Program-made: the position numbers and the translations under genes
The notes under the pieces: model-generated
What the model was told of the DNA's origin: nothing
Databases searched by the model: none
What the model saw: only the letters and a program-made list of their open reading frames with translations
DNA from: Varroa destructor
Lineage: Eukaryota; Arthropoda; Arachnida; Mesostigmata; Varroidae
DNA: 64,000 nt
Direction: 5' to 3'
NCBI RefSeq assembly: GCF_002443255.2
Contig: NW_019211456.1
Span: 24,607,061 to 24,671,060 of the forward strand
Shown here: positions 12,271 to 24,401 of the stretch, piece after piece
Layout: each line of letters opens with the position of its first letter
Numbering within the stretch: position 1 is the first letter of the stretch

Positions 12271-14939
12271 AGGTAACGCAGACACTTTCCGCAATAAAGA
12301 CATGAGTCGTTATTGTTTTGTGCCTATTAGCTATTCACCTAACCTAGATTTCATCTTGTTGTGTGATTTTTCATCGTATCATGACTTTAGGCTTAAATTT
12401 GCCCGCTTGAATTGTATTTCAGGCGTATCAACGCTGTATTTGTCTCGTCTGGAAAAAGCGCATACCGACCACCATCAGGAAGTGGCTACTGAAGCTAGGC
12501 ATTCAGGGCATCACCATGAAGCACATCATTTCGATGATCCTCACTCACTTATTGGAATCACACTTGTCAGTCTGAGTGCATGCCCGGTGTTTTAAAACTG
12601 CTTAGTTGATCAATTGATAAAGCCACATACGGATTGTTTTTATCGTCCTGAGTAAGGAGAACTCTATAGATAAACTTAAAGTATGCTAGTGTAGCTTCTT
12701 TCTAGAGTTAACTGTCATCTCGAAAATTTTTTTCCCATGAAATGTGTATGTTTGCCCATATTGTTTTCGCTTTATTTATTTAGCATTTTGTTCCTATTTA
12801 ACATTTTTTTGTTGTCAATGTTCCATAGGTGATAGGTTTCGTGTTTATGCTATTAGTAGACCAGTGCAGTAAAAGAGGCAAGAGTTCCGAGGAGTTACTA
12901 CCAACGGGACCGAATAAAACAGGCGCTATCAGCATTTGGAAAACACGCCCGGCAACGGCAACGCTTGGACTCGTAGTTCACGCAGCAGCTGACGGAATTG
13001 CCTTAGGTGCGCATCTGTGAGATATTTCTGTTTCATTCATTTTGCGTTTAGATTTAGCCTGAATACATTAAACAGTAAAAGGGTCAGCAACGGTGATTTG
13101 CAATGACACAGAAGTGCACTAGCAAAAGGTGTGTAAGGTTTGTTTTATTTAAAAATAACAATCAAGAAATAATAATAAACGATTCCACAGATTCTCTCGG
13201 CAAAATTAGTTTTCTACACACCTTTCTTTCATCAAGATATTCTTTGTCTATAAAGAGACGCTGAGTCTATATCGGTACTATTGGGAATTCCAAACAGTGA
13301 TGCGTAATATTGTTTATTGATGTGGCATTTAACTAAGATAAATTTATAGACAATGTGTTAATTAATTTACTTTTTTATTCAGGAGCGGCTGCAACAACAA
13401 CGCGTGCAGAAATTGAGATGATTGTTTTCCTTGCCATCATGTTGCACAAGGCGCCCGCTGCCTTCGCTCTCGTGTCATTTTTGCTTCATGAAGGCCTCGA
13501 TCGTTCCACTATCAAGAAGCATCTCTTGCTATTCTCCGCAGCCGCACCGATACTTGCTATAACAACGTACTTTGGTATAAGTCAAAATACCAAGGTGAGA
13601 TGGTGCTCTGCTTGAAACGAAGACACGGATTAAGGGGCCGTTGACAATTGTATTGTTAATCATGTATTGTAGTTTTTGGATTGATTACAGTATGTCGTTA
13701 ACAATTTTTCTGTTAAACTTCTCAGGAGTCGATGGCTTCAATGAACGCTACCGGCATTGCTATGCTATTCAGTGCAGGGACATTCCTTTACGTGGCAACG
13801 GTGCATGTCCTCCCGGAACTGGCGGCTTCAAAAGGTAACGTGCTCGGCAATAAGCGACGCCGTTGTGTCTCACCAACAATTCAAAGACGGCCCTCATTTC
13901 TCGGAAAATACCTTGGGAGGTTCTACCGAAGTGAAAGCTATGATTGGAAGCTACTATCGGAAAATTCTGCTTTCCTTTCTGAAAGGCTACCCAATGTTCA
14001 AACAGTTATGGACCTACACGAAAGACTAGATCTTAGTGACGAGGGCAATGGTGAGAAGTCAATACCTAAACTGACTTATCGTGATGAGGCCGTACTATAG
14101 ACAATTAGTTACGCAATTCGTTTGTAGATAGGCTGCGTTACAAGCTGAATAGGTCGACAGCCAACCTGATTCAAGAGTCAGTAAAATGTGCTTTTTTGTT
14201 TTACGAATTTGACCAGAATTTCAAGTCATTCTAATAATGCTAGCGAGTAACTTATAAAATAGTATGCTCTTCGAAGATATTCACTGGTACATTTGTCAGT
14301 TTTAACAAGATAGAGACCCATGAGAATTCAGTTATGAAACATCTGCCTACATATATTAGAATCGCATGTGAAGAGGTGTGAAGAGACCGGACATAATTAT
14401 GATTGGAAACATTGGTATATTGTTGTGCACAAAAAAATTGTGAGCACATATTAAAATTGCGTCTATTCTGAAAAAATCTACCGAGAGCTCGACTCTGCTA
14501 TTGACATTGTATTTTCGCTTTAGGTCCCTTTCGAGACATTTTTTTGTCGTAACACCATTGTTCACTTTTATTGGTTGATGAACACATTTTTTCCATAATG
14601 GGGCCCATTGTCTAAAAAAAAATGTAACGGCAGTACTGGCGGTAAAACGTACATGTATTTTAGAGAGCCAAAAAAATATTACTCCTATTACGCCGGTACG
14701 AAATGTCTTGCCAATACCGACAGTAAAGGCATATGCTAAATCTGAACGAGGACGTATAGTCTCTAAGTTGCTATAACATCAGAGCTAAAATTATTGTGTT
14801 TTCATTATTCATTACAGGAGGACACTCGCATCATCTGGCAGAATCATCAGACGCGTCGGGCTTTACACGGAAAGAGCTCGTTCTCTTAGTTCTTGGTGCA
14901 ATGATGCCCAGTTTCCTCTCGTTCGGGCATCACCATTAA
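12101..14939 (+). CDS. SLC39A9: Zinc transporter ZIP9 (SLC39A9 homologue), six exons
   Basis: The gene encodes a ZIP-family importer that moves Zn2+ into the cytosol; vertebrate ZIP9 sits in the trans-Golgi and plasma membrane. Exons are 12101-12272, 12423-12565, 12829-13006, 13383-13594, 13726-13834 and 14818-14939. All junctions are GT-AG and in phase, giving 311 aa, close to the 307 aa of human ZIP9. Visible features are an N-terminal membrane segment with [10 protein letters not shown] (residues 16-25) and the [11 protein letters not shown] segment (41-51). A His-rich cytosolic loop follows (71-98). The metal-site motifs are HAAADG (156-161) and HKAP (186-189). Then come [20 protein letters not shown] and a C-terminal GHHH. 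The start was chosen because the vertebrate protein begins at the equivalent place and the ATG has G at -3 and +4. It is convergent with SF3A1. No break or missing key residue is seen. Confidence 0.96.
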
Positions 14940-15230
14940 GTTCTGATTATATAATATTATATATATGAAAAGAAGAATTGTATGATTTGTCGCTGTTTAC
15001 ACAGTTAGCTCTTTACTGGAGTTTCAAGAGAAAACAGGTGATGTTGAATGAAGAACTCTAGGATTACGTGACCATGTACATAATAGTGTATCACTGCTTA
15101 CTATAAACTGCAACGATGTGTGGTAGCGCATGAGCGAAAAAAATCCCTCACGTTCCTAACAGTACGTTTAGGGTTTTTTTTTTGTATTTACCAATGTGAT
15201 TAAGAATGATGAGTGTCATGTAAATACTGA

Positions 15231-15236
15231 AATAAA
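15231..15236 (+). terminator. Polyadenylation signal of the ZIP9 gene
   Basis: A canonical AATAAA lies about 290 bases after the ZIP9 stop codon and is followed by GT-rich sequence (tgtgttgcgtgttg). It is the best candidate for the 3' end of this transcript. Confidence 0.5.
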
Positions 15237-15533
15237 TGTGTTGCGTGTTGAACATTAATCAAGTTTAGTCTTATTTCACACCATATCCATGTAAAACGAT
15301 GCCCATGCACTGCTAAGAAGTTATTGTCTGTTACAAACATTAAAAAAGGGAGCTTTAAATGTTTTAAGAAGAAAATTTTTCCCAAGGTTCACGAAGAGCT
15401 AACAAAATGAAAAAAGTTATATGGCGATAATTAAGTTTGTAACTATATATGCAGAAAAGAGCTTAGCAGGTCGTTTTACTCTTTTTAAAAGAGGTTATAT
15501 CCGCATGTTGCCAAAAATAACCGTCACTGCGGC

Positions 15534-15583
15534 ATATTTTAGAGGTGAAGAACTGCTTCCGCAGTTCTTCACCTCTAAAATAT
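15534..15583. repeat. Perfect inverted repeat, 23-bp arms, 4-nt loop
   Basis: Positions 15534-15556 and 15561-15583 are exact reverse complements separated only by TTCC. The arm begins ATATTTTAGAGG and ends GAACTGC. There is no terminal direct repeat or coding context. As RNA or single-stranded DNA it would form a very stable hairpin. The 4-nt loop is too short for a typical animal microRNA precursor. Confidence 0.97.
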
Positions 15584-16960
15584 ATATATTTATTAAAAGT
15601 AGGGTCTCTCAAAGAGTCCTTTCCTGTTCCTTCTTAACGGACCATATGTCATAGGTCCACCTTCAACTATCTTCTTATCATTTATTACATTCATATAAGA
15701 GTGTATTCAGCTGATGTACATACTATTATTTAAATATCATGTATATATACCCGTGTTAATAGAAATACACGCATTACTGCACTGCTGATAGGTCTTTTGA
15801 GTTTTGCCATGCAATAGAAATCAAGCTTTCAAGGAACGACGCGCATTACTCTCAAAAAAGAAAACGCACAATGCTCATCTATCAAATGATCTTCGATGAC
15901 ATCTTGACAACTAAGGTTCAAATTGATAACAGAAAGGGCCCGCATTGCTAACGGAGATTGTTGGTTCAAAGACTCAGGTCATGTGCAACAGGTATGCGAA
16001 CTGACATATTCGTATTGGACTTTACTCATTACTAGGTGCCTCGGGGTTGTGAGGCACAACCATTTCAGTGGCAACTACGGCCATCTTTCTCATCAGTTTC
16101 GTTAAACCCTGTTCAAGCGAAGGTTAATTTTTTTGAGAAAAGAGCCCGTTCAGTTCAAAGTGACTGTGGCCAAAGGTTTTATGCCTCTGAGTGACGCTCT
16201 ATTTTTTGCAACTGTTAAACGTTTTTAGTCGTGCCCGGACGATGTCTTACTAAACAACGAGTTACCTGCCCTCGATGTGCATAGTAGTAGTATGTAATGT
16301 GTTGTCTCGCAACGTGGCCGTCATGTTTTCGTTAGTTCCGGCAAAGACTTGACTCCGTTGGCCATGTGTATCTTTGTACTCATCTATAACATGGGTAGGC
16401 ACGCGCATAGCGTTAACAAGCTTGGTTGTCGCAGCTAAGATGTCGTATTACTTTTCGCTATTTAGGCTGAACTGTTGAGTTAGCCGGTATGAGTATTAAG
16501 CTCCTTACATATTTTAGTTCTAAGCTTTATGTTCGATGTCATAAAAATGAATAAAGAGCCCAAAGAAGTACACTGAGCATATATCTAATCTGCAGCTCGC
16601 TTTGGATATGTTAAATACATGAATTACGGTAGGTGGGCCTACAGAATAAACACTAATTATGTATAAACTGTAATACCATTAAGTGAATATTACGGCTCCT
16701 AGGACAGTTATTGTGGTATGGTTGTATATTGTAAGGTAATACCTCTTTAGTAGGTCGGTTCGGATACCCGGGTTCCTGTACACGTTTTTCCCGAAAGTTA
16801 TCGAACGAAAACAAAAATCTTAGTCCTTTTCGGTTTCCTGCATTGTGGTTGTCATAGCATGGCGATCATTATGATTTCCATTTGTACCATCTTTTTTATA
16901 AAACTTCTAGATTTTCGATATTTGACTGGGCATTTTCTTTCTTATTAAGCATTTGCCTAT

Positions 16961-16966
16961 TTTATT
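16961..16966 (-). terminator. Candidate polyadenylation signal of SF3A1
   Basis: AATAAA read on the - strand lies about 340 bases past the SF3A1 stop codon. It is the nearest canonical hexamer I noticed on that strand. No experimental 3' end is available. Confidence 0.3.
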
Positions 16967-17135
16967 TTTACAGTAAACCCTTGAACCGAACCGACGATTA
17001 AAAAAATCTGTTTAAAGCGTTTTTGTTTACGACTTCTATATAACTAATTAATACATAGAAACCATTATCCACAAAAGACCAATGACTAATCAAGAAGAAA
17101 ATAATGTTAAGATTTTAGACTTTCAATATTACTTG

Positions 17136-17157
17136 ATTATTATTATTATTATTATTA
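17136..17157. repeat. (ATT)n microsatellite
   Basis: About seven uninterrupted ATT units lie between the two convergent genes. Confidence 0.9.
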
Positions 17158-17269
17158 CAGTGTTTGTGTCATTATGGATCATCAATGCTACCCTTGTACA
17201 ACTATAAGTCTGCTGCGGGATTCATATATCGAAGCAATGACATGTAAAATACGAAAAAAATAATATTCT

Positions 17270-17272
<3 letters not shown>

Positions 17273-17300
<28 letters not shown>
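17273..17300. repeat. (AT)14 microsatellite in the SF3A1 3' untranslated region
   Basis: Fourteen AT units begin five bases after the SF3A1 stop codon (read on the - strand). In the mRNA this becomes a (UA)n stretch at the very start of the 3' untranslated region. Confidence 0.95.
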
Positions 17301-17304
<4 letters not shown>

Positions 17305-17305
17305 A

Positions 17306-20300
17306 CTATTTCTTGCGCCCCCCCCTCTCTTTGAGTTGTAATTGTACAACGCCATTTGTCACGACGTTGTAGAATGCCAAGGAATTGTTATCCTTGACGA
17401 AGATACCATCGTACACAAGTTTCTGTTTTCCCGGCGGCATGCCTGTCAGCTCCTGGATGCGAGACTTGAGCGCACTGAACGTCTCTCTCAACGGCACGCT
17501 TATCGTGGCCATTTGCCCAGTTAACCGCCATTCCGTTTTGTCCGCCATGTTGGGTACAGCGATGCGTACCGCGACAACATCTGAAGGCTGACTTCTCAAA
17601 AATTCTTCCTCCGGGATGAGCTGATCTTCCGTCTTGGTCTTCTTCGAAGCGGGCTCGTCGCCTGGTGGCGCCTCCATCGGCTCTATTGCTGCGCCGGGCG
17701 GAGGCGGTGGTGGAATAGGAGCCGTTACAGGTGGTGGAACCGGAGGGAGAACCGGGACAAATGGTGGTGGTGCCTGCGGCGGTAGAACGGGCATCATTAG
17801 CGGTGCAGCTGGAGCCATCATTAGAGGTGGTGGTACCCCGCTCAACATTGGGGGTGGAGGTCGAGACATCATCATTTGAGGTGGCGCTGGAGCTAACACC
17901 TGCTGCGGAGGAGGTGGCGGTCGATGGGGTGGTCGCGGCGGTGCAGGTAGCCGGTGGTGGGATGGTCGAGGTTGATGCGACACTTGCGGTAGCGGACGTG
18001 GCGGTCCTGTCGGGGCCGGTGGAGCCGCTTGCCGGGGTGAAGAACCCGCCGTAGGCTTGGCGGGACCAATCTTTTCCTTGTCGTCATCGGCTACCAAACC
18101 CTTCATTTTGTGAATTTGTTGAATTTGCTGCTCGACAGTGATATTGGCGCGTGCCTGACGCGCCACAGCCTCGGCACTAGCAGAGTGACCGTCCCAGATG
18201 GGCTTTTCTGGTTGGCGTTCTTCTTCCTCTTCGCCAACTCGCATACCGATTCCGGTCTCTTCCTGTCCGAAAATATCGGTACGCCGCTCGGCGAAGTGTT
18301 TAAGCGAGTTTTCGATAGACGAGCCTTGTGCAAACACCTCCTCCTGAGCCATCTTCTCTTGCATCTGCTTGTCACGCTGTTCCACCCAACGTGGATCGAG
18401 CAGCCCAATCCGCATATGCTCCTCCATCTTGTCAGCGGGCACACGTTCGCCAGTGATAGGTGATATGAGGAATTTTGGTCCGATGGATACCGGCGTCGGT
18501 CGCTTCTGTTGTGGGTTAAAATTCTTGACGACAACTTTATCTGGTACGGGGGGCATCGGAGGTGGTGGCACGAACTCCGCAGCCTTCGAAGTTTCTGGTG
18601 CGGGTGGAAGTGGTGGCGCTGCAGTGGCAGAGGTGCTTGGAGCTGAAGCCGGCGCTGGCTGCTTCTTCGCTGCATCCTCATCCTCGTCTGAATCGACCTC
18701 CATCTCGACATCGATTTCTTCATTCTCTAGACGCTGTTGCAATAGCGCACGTGTACCAACCTCTTGAGGTGTGGTCGGCGGCGGGAAATTGCCCTGTTCG
18801 TTCGGCATGTAATCTACTGTCTCCACAATAGTAAAGTCATGCCAGTCAATCTGCGCGTACTGGACCCTTTCGCGTTCCTCGTCTTCCTCACGTTTCCTCC
18901 GCTCGGATTCCTGAAGTTTTACCCACTCAACGCGATAGCGAACATCAGAAAGTACTTTCTCAGGGTTTTTCGATCGTTGTTCGAGCTCCGCATCGAGACC
19001 ACTGTCTGGAATCAGGATTTTGGTATACTGCTCCACCAACTTACGAAAATAGGGAAAAAGGGAATGCTGAGGCCGTAGAAAATCAAACTGGAAGTTTCGT
19101 TGCTCGCGATTCATAAGGTTCGTTTGGAAGTTCTTTCCATTTCGAGCGACAAACTGCGCGGTAAGCTTGACGATGTCCAATTCCATTGCAGATATAGACG
19201 GAGGATCAACGATAAATTCATGTTCTCTGGGAGGCTCTTTAGGCACAACCTTTGGCTCGGCTATCTTCGTAACTTCCGGTCTTTGTAGAACAATAGGTCT
19301 AGGAGGGGCAGGCTGCACTACAGGCGCCGGGGGAGGTGGTTCTTCCGGACCTTTACCTTCTTTAAGTTCTTTCACCTGCGAAAGAAAATAAGTTATTACA
19401 TGTTATAACTAATTACCAGATTATTTAAATATATGATAATCAACATAAATTAAGAGACTCTACATAACGAAATTCCCATAAAGTTTTCTCTATAAAAATA
19501 ATAGGAGGAATGTAGCTATCTACATTATGTATCCGTACCTATATAATCAGTTCATATTTTAGTTTAGATTGAACCCACAATAGGCTCTGCGGACCTAACG
19601 ATTCACTTATTTAATATTTCTTTTGGACCGATTATTGAACGTAGTGTATATGTACGATATATGTATATATTCAAACTCTGGTATAAGAATTAGGTCATTG
19701 CCCATTCAGCATCTGAGATACCACAAAAAGTAGTAATAACTTGTTTGGGCTGTTTGAGCACTTGAATATTCTACGACTAAATTACAGCCTGTGAAATCTA
19801 TCAATTGATATGAAAGGTCAGGCAAGATGCTTTTTGTTTAGGCTATTATTATTTACTCGAGATTAAATTAAAAATAATGTAAAATAGATCCAAAAAAAAA
19901 TGTCTGTTCAATTGAGACAAAGATATAAAACAGTTTTTTTTTGTTTGCCTGTAATCTCAAAGTTCAATCAACATCTGTACGTAACGCTAATTTATTACTA
20001 ATAGATGCGTAGCTTTTATAAAACACAAGAACGATGCACTATGGACATTTATTTGTCGTATTCAATATTTATATATAACCTTTAGCAATACAATAACTTC
20101 TAAACAGCTTTGCGTTTTGGCTGCAACGACTCCAGCTCACAAACAGTAAGCAGTACTCACTTTGTGTTCATAGTACGCGTGGTACGGATCGCCGGGATTG
20201 AGAAAGTTAAACTTTGCATTGTTAATTTCATTTTGACGAATTCGCGCTTCAAAGTCGGGTCCATTTCGTGCAACGAAACCGGCTGTCTTATCAACGATGT

Positions 20301-20394
20301 TACGCAGTTCCGGAGGCGGGTAAATGATACCGATTGTAGGCACTTTGTACGACTCGAGCTGGTCCTGGGGGTTGTTTTCTGATATAGGTGGCAT
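17306..20394 (-). CDS. SF3A1: Splicing factor 3A subunit 1 (SF3a120 / Prp21), two exons
   Basis: This is a subunit of SF3a, which joins SF3b and the 12S U2 snRNP to make the active 17S U2 snRNP that recognises the intron branch point in the nucleus. Coding exons on the - strand are 20394-20161 and 19375-17306, with a 785-base phase-0 intron (donor GTGAGT, acceptor GCAG), giving 767 aa against 793 in human. The first SURP module is at about residues 33-76 (DKTAGFVARNG, FNFLNP) and the second at about 146-190 (KLTAQFVARNG, FDFLRPQHSLF). Then come YAQIDWHDF, an acidic stretch, the LLDPRW segment and a long Pro/Met-rich linker. The C-terminal ubiquitin-like domain (about 679-767) ends LKERGGRKK. 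The ATG has A at -3. The order matches the family fully, and nothing is truncated. Confidence 0.98.
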
Positions 20395-21009
20395 CTTGAC
20401 CAGCTGTGGGTTCCGTAGACGACTGTCACAGTGTAAAATTAATACACCTAATTAAATATTCTTCGATTTCAATGACAAAGTCCACTTCATCGCACAGTAG
20501 TGGTTTCAATCAAACCCTACCACTGCAACGCCGGGTTCTAACAATAATAAACAACATTCTCAGGACACACAAAACAACAAAGAAACATTTTAGAAAGCGA
20601 GTGCATGAATGGATGAATGCATTTCGTGGACCAAATCTTGCCCGCGAAGATATGAATTTTCTAAAAATTGAACACAATTAGTGAGGCAATGTGCGCACAA
20701 TGGGGTTAACTGTTAATGGGGTTAACAATACAGTTGTAATGTTTTTATATAGTCCATTTTGTTTTTCTATTGCTTGCCAACCATATTGAAGGCTTTCCTT
20801 GAAAATGCACTGTATAAAACTGCCCATACAGCCTATATACTCACGTCTCACAAAATTCATAACAGCAGAACTTCAGAAAAATTAACTTTAAATGTAGTGC
20901 CTCAAGGAAATCTCCGTGGTGCGTTTAAAATATTCTCAGGCATTTTATGCTTCTAATTAGCGGTTTGTTTAATTATTGGTTTATAACAGCTGAATCGTAA
21001 CGCCTTAGC

Positions 21010-21050
21010 TGATGCCGATTAAGCCTACTATGTAGGCTTAATCGGCATCA
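21010..21050. repeat. Perfect inverted repeat, 19-bp arms, 3-nt loop
   Basis: Positions 21010-21028 and 21032-21050 are exact reverse complements around the central TAT. The arm begins TGATGCCGATT and ends AGCCTAC. It lies about 600 bases upstream of the SF3A1 start. No coding or mobile-element context is seen. Confidence 0.97.
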
Positions 21051-23522
21051 TAGCCGTAGCAACAGCTTCGTAGGACCCACTTTTTGTCAAATAGAGCCAA
21101 TTTTATTCAAGTTTATTCTTTATACGCCATAATAAAATCCTTTATTCTATCTGAGAGAGTTTTTAACGGCGGTGCCCAAGTAAAATTCGAGCCATTTATC
21201 AATTATATGAACGTCGACCTTGTTTCAATAGAAAGCGCTAATTTGCGATTGACGTCCATTCTTATATAAACCTATTAGGAAAACAGGGGTGTCGATATAC
21301 TTCAGACTGGTGAAATAGACAATATAGCCAGATAGATCAGTTGTCACGAAAATGCTCAAGTCTGTAACATTAGTGCCATACTGCTGATACGGATTACGTG
21401 TAGTTACGTATTTGGGAGCTAATCTAGCTATCACCTAGTCCGTTCACAGTAATCGAGTAGACTGTCATCACTATTAGGGAGCACATCTCAATTATATCTT
21501 CATTAAATAAAGGCGAACATGGGCAGGCATCAAAGCTAGGGCAGTTAGGTGCGCTATCCTGCTCTGCCTGTATCTGAGGCAGGCGCGATTGCAAATAGCC
21601 TCAAAGAGAGAAATATCGTTGCGCTTGTTATTTGATAGAAATCTATTTTTACTATAATTATTAGCAAAAACTATAGGTAATTATTATTAATAGATAAGAC
21701 TGTAATATGAGACGAGTATGCTCTTAAAAGCAAGTACTCACGGCTAATGCGCTCTAATTAATTTGATAGAAAACAATTATGGACAATAATCTTTAAAAAG
21801 TATCTGTTCTTATGATAAGCTTCGATCCCGTCACCGTTCACAAGCTATAGTTTCCTTCTTATACTTAGGTGTCGCCTATTATAGCCCTTGCCTTGCGCTC
21901 TAGTGTACTAATAACCTCCGGCAACAACGATAAAACGATAAAAACTGAATGGACTGCGTTTAACTTCTCTGTTTTTGAGCTTTGAAACAGAGACGTATCG
22001 CTTTAAGCAACGTTTTTATTTTGCAGGACCTATGCAAGGGAGGCGTCAAAACGGTCGTTATTCTTATCTCCCTTGTGGATTTGTTCTACCAGCTGTACTT
22101 AATATTTCTTAGTTAACATAGCTCATAAATGAGCATCCTTCATTAATAGGGTTGTTTTTCCTAATTCAGATCGTTTATTAAATTCGTATAGGGAAATCAG
22201 AACGAATTTACTGTGCATTAGTATTACTTTCGAACCGTATGCAATCAATTTCAGTACTCGTTTCGAGCCTCCAGTAGGACAATCGGCTTATAATCACATG
22301 CGGTCCGCACGTCGATTTGACCGAGGCGATGCGCTTGTGGTATGACATGACATTGGACGAGAGTAAATCCACGTTTTGCTAATGCTAGATGCATACAACG
22401 ATTTCAGTGGCGTTCAAACTTGCCAAATTTTGACTGAATTGAATTGACCGACGGGTGTGGCCTTGCCAGTGCGCATCTGCTTTTCATGAGGACTGTAAGT
22501 CCAAACTGCCTGTTTTATTAAGTAACTTACCCAGTTTTAGTGCACGCAATCTATCCGATTGGTTACTGTTGTGTCAGGATTCCAGGATCGCTTAGGTAAG
22601 CAGCTTACGTTAATCAGGACCTATCTAGAAGGAGGAAATATTTCAAAAGATGATCAATTGGATCTTTGGAGAATCCCACCAAGCGAATCAATGTTTAACG
22701 TTTCATTTGCCTACCTTTAAAGTTCAGCAACTTAGGTGAATAGGCAAGATGTTATGACAATTGCTTGTAGCGTCGTTATAACACCAAACACAATAACATC
22801 ATTGAGTTCTCTGTATTTGTATCGTCGACATTACAGCTATGCTGACAAGCTTGCCCTTGTCAGCCTGCCAATCGAATATTTCAAGCAGTGCTCAATTTCT
22901 CAGCTTAGTGTCAAATCAAGTACTTCATTCTGGAACTTTCTAAGTATCAATTTGCTAACATTAGGGCAAATGTCTTGAAATATTGCTTTAAGTTATGCTT
23001 ACAATGTGAAAATTGCCATTGTTAATGTAGTTAGAATCCGTACACAAGCACAATATCATGATCGTCTCTTAAAGTTTAATTTCTTACAATAAACTAAAAT
23101 GTGCATCATATCAAACTGATATTTCAGCGTTAGGACTACATGAGACTGGTCTTTAAACGACAAAACTATCAGTTTGTATTAGAGGATGAGTTTTTGAAAT
23201 ACAGATAGTATATCGATTGTGTCCAGTTATTATTGACGATGGATTCTAGCCTGATTTATAATCCTGTGCGAGCAAACAGCATCTGGTTTTGCTAATGAAC
23301 ATACATTGATATATAGTATAAATGTTTTTGTTCTATTTGCTTGCTTGCTTATCTTCACTCAAGCGTATAGTTCTCGTGCTCTCACAATAGCTATTACAGA
23401 AAAGGTTTAAATTGTTTCTATAAGAATTCTTATCCAGGAGTGATTCGCAAAAACTAGAGTGTTTTTTTTACTATGAGGTGTCAATTTATACATCCCAAGA
23501 AGTACAACGAAAAGTTTTAGTT

Positions 23523-23569
23523 TATGCATTTTATCATATGCGTATAGAATGCATATGATAAAATGCATA
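23523..23569. repeat. Perfect inverted repeat, 19-bp arms, 9-nt loop
   Basis: Positions 23523-23541 and 23551-23569 are exact reverse complements. The spacer is GTATAGAAT and the arm is TATGCATTTTATCATATGC. It is the third perfect hairpin within 8 kb and has no link to a recognised gene. Confidence 0.97.
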
Positions 23570-24340
23570 CAAATTCTAAAAAATGTTCTTCTTTATAGCG
23601 GTGTGTGTCACTAGTACACCCTTGCACTGTGCCTTTCTACAATGACCCTCGACCATACTACCTGTGGCACAGATCATATCGAAATCTTAAAGTTGTTCAA
23701 GGAAGTTAACTATTCGAGACACGGGTTGTATGTTGATTCTCGCTTTAAACAGAACGGCAAAGGGAAATGTGCACTTAGTTTAAATGAATCTGATTCTATT
23801 TCTCATGGCTTCTTCCATGGAGCTTCGGGTGACTGATGATCTTCAATCAGATGTTGTATGAATTGATGTTGCAGCCTCTACCGAGGAAGTATCAAAAAAA
23901 AAATCTAAACCATGGTCGTTTGCTTTTATCTATCTAAGGTTTTAACAAATCTTTGGTGTTGCGTACTCTTTTACCACCATTTATAGAATATAATCGAGAC
24001 TCCTTTTCTCAAAGTCTAATGAAATTAGATTTCGATCTTAATAGGTAGAGCAGTGCTCTATAGTGAATATGCCCACTTTGTGGATTTTCACAATTTTGAA
24101 TTTGTATGGTCGGAAGCTCTATCATCTGGCATCATGAAAGTTTATGCGTTCAAGCGCCACCTAGCGTCGCTATCAACAATGCCTATACTAGGAGCCTGAA
24201 CAATTCGATACCTTTAAAACCACGTTGTTCGACGATTACCTAGACATACTGGCTTGCTTGATTTAGGTAAGCTTATTAATCTATGTACTTATAGTTAGGG
24301 TAAGTTTTGTATTTTACGTCCAGTATCGCCGTTAGGCGTT

Positions 24341-24401
24341 CCATCTGACGGCTGGCTCCCAGCACGAAACGACGTCTGTTTATGCCCGGGTTCGAACCTA
24401 G
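24341..24401 (+). repeat. tRNA-like dispersed repeat, copy 1 (SINE-like)
   Basis: This 61-base stretch matches 25231-25291 at about two thirds of positions without gaps. It carries a B-box-like GGGTTCGAACC (24388-24398) preceded by an A-box-like GGCTGGCTCCCAGC. That arrangement of pol III promoter boxes is typical of tRNA-derived SINEs. It does not fold into an intact tRNA cloverleaf, so it is not called as a tRNA gene. Confidence 0.4.

Larger units (their letters stand above)
15237..17300. other. Spacer between the convergent ZIP9 and SF3A1 genes
   Basis: No coding gene is supported here. The spacer contains the perfect hairpin at 15534-15583, an (ATT)n run at 17136-17157, and the (AT)14 tract at 17273-17300 that borders the SF3A1 stop codon. 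On the - strand an AATAAA at 16961-16966 is a plausible SF3A1 polyadenylation signal. Confidence 0.5.

Noticed and set aside
15534..15583. MicroRNA precursor
   Set aside because: The stem is perfect and the loop has only four bases. Animal precursors usually have mismatched stems and longer loops.
17634..19391. Several open frames on the + strand opposite SF3A1, including Gly-rich ones of 81-132 codons
   Set aside because: They are the complement of the Pro-rich and charged SF3A1 coding exon, and none has independent support.
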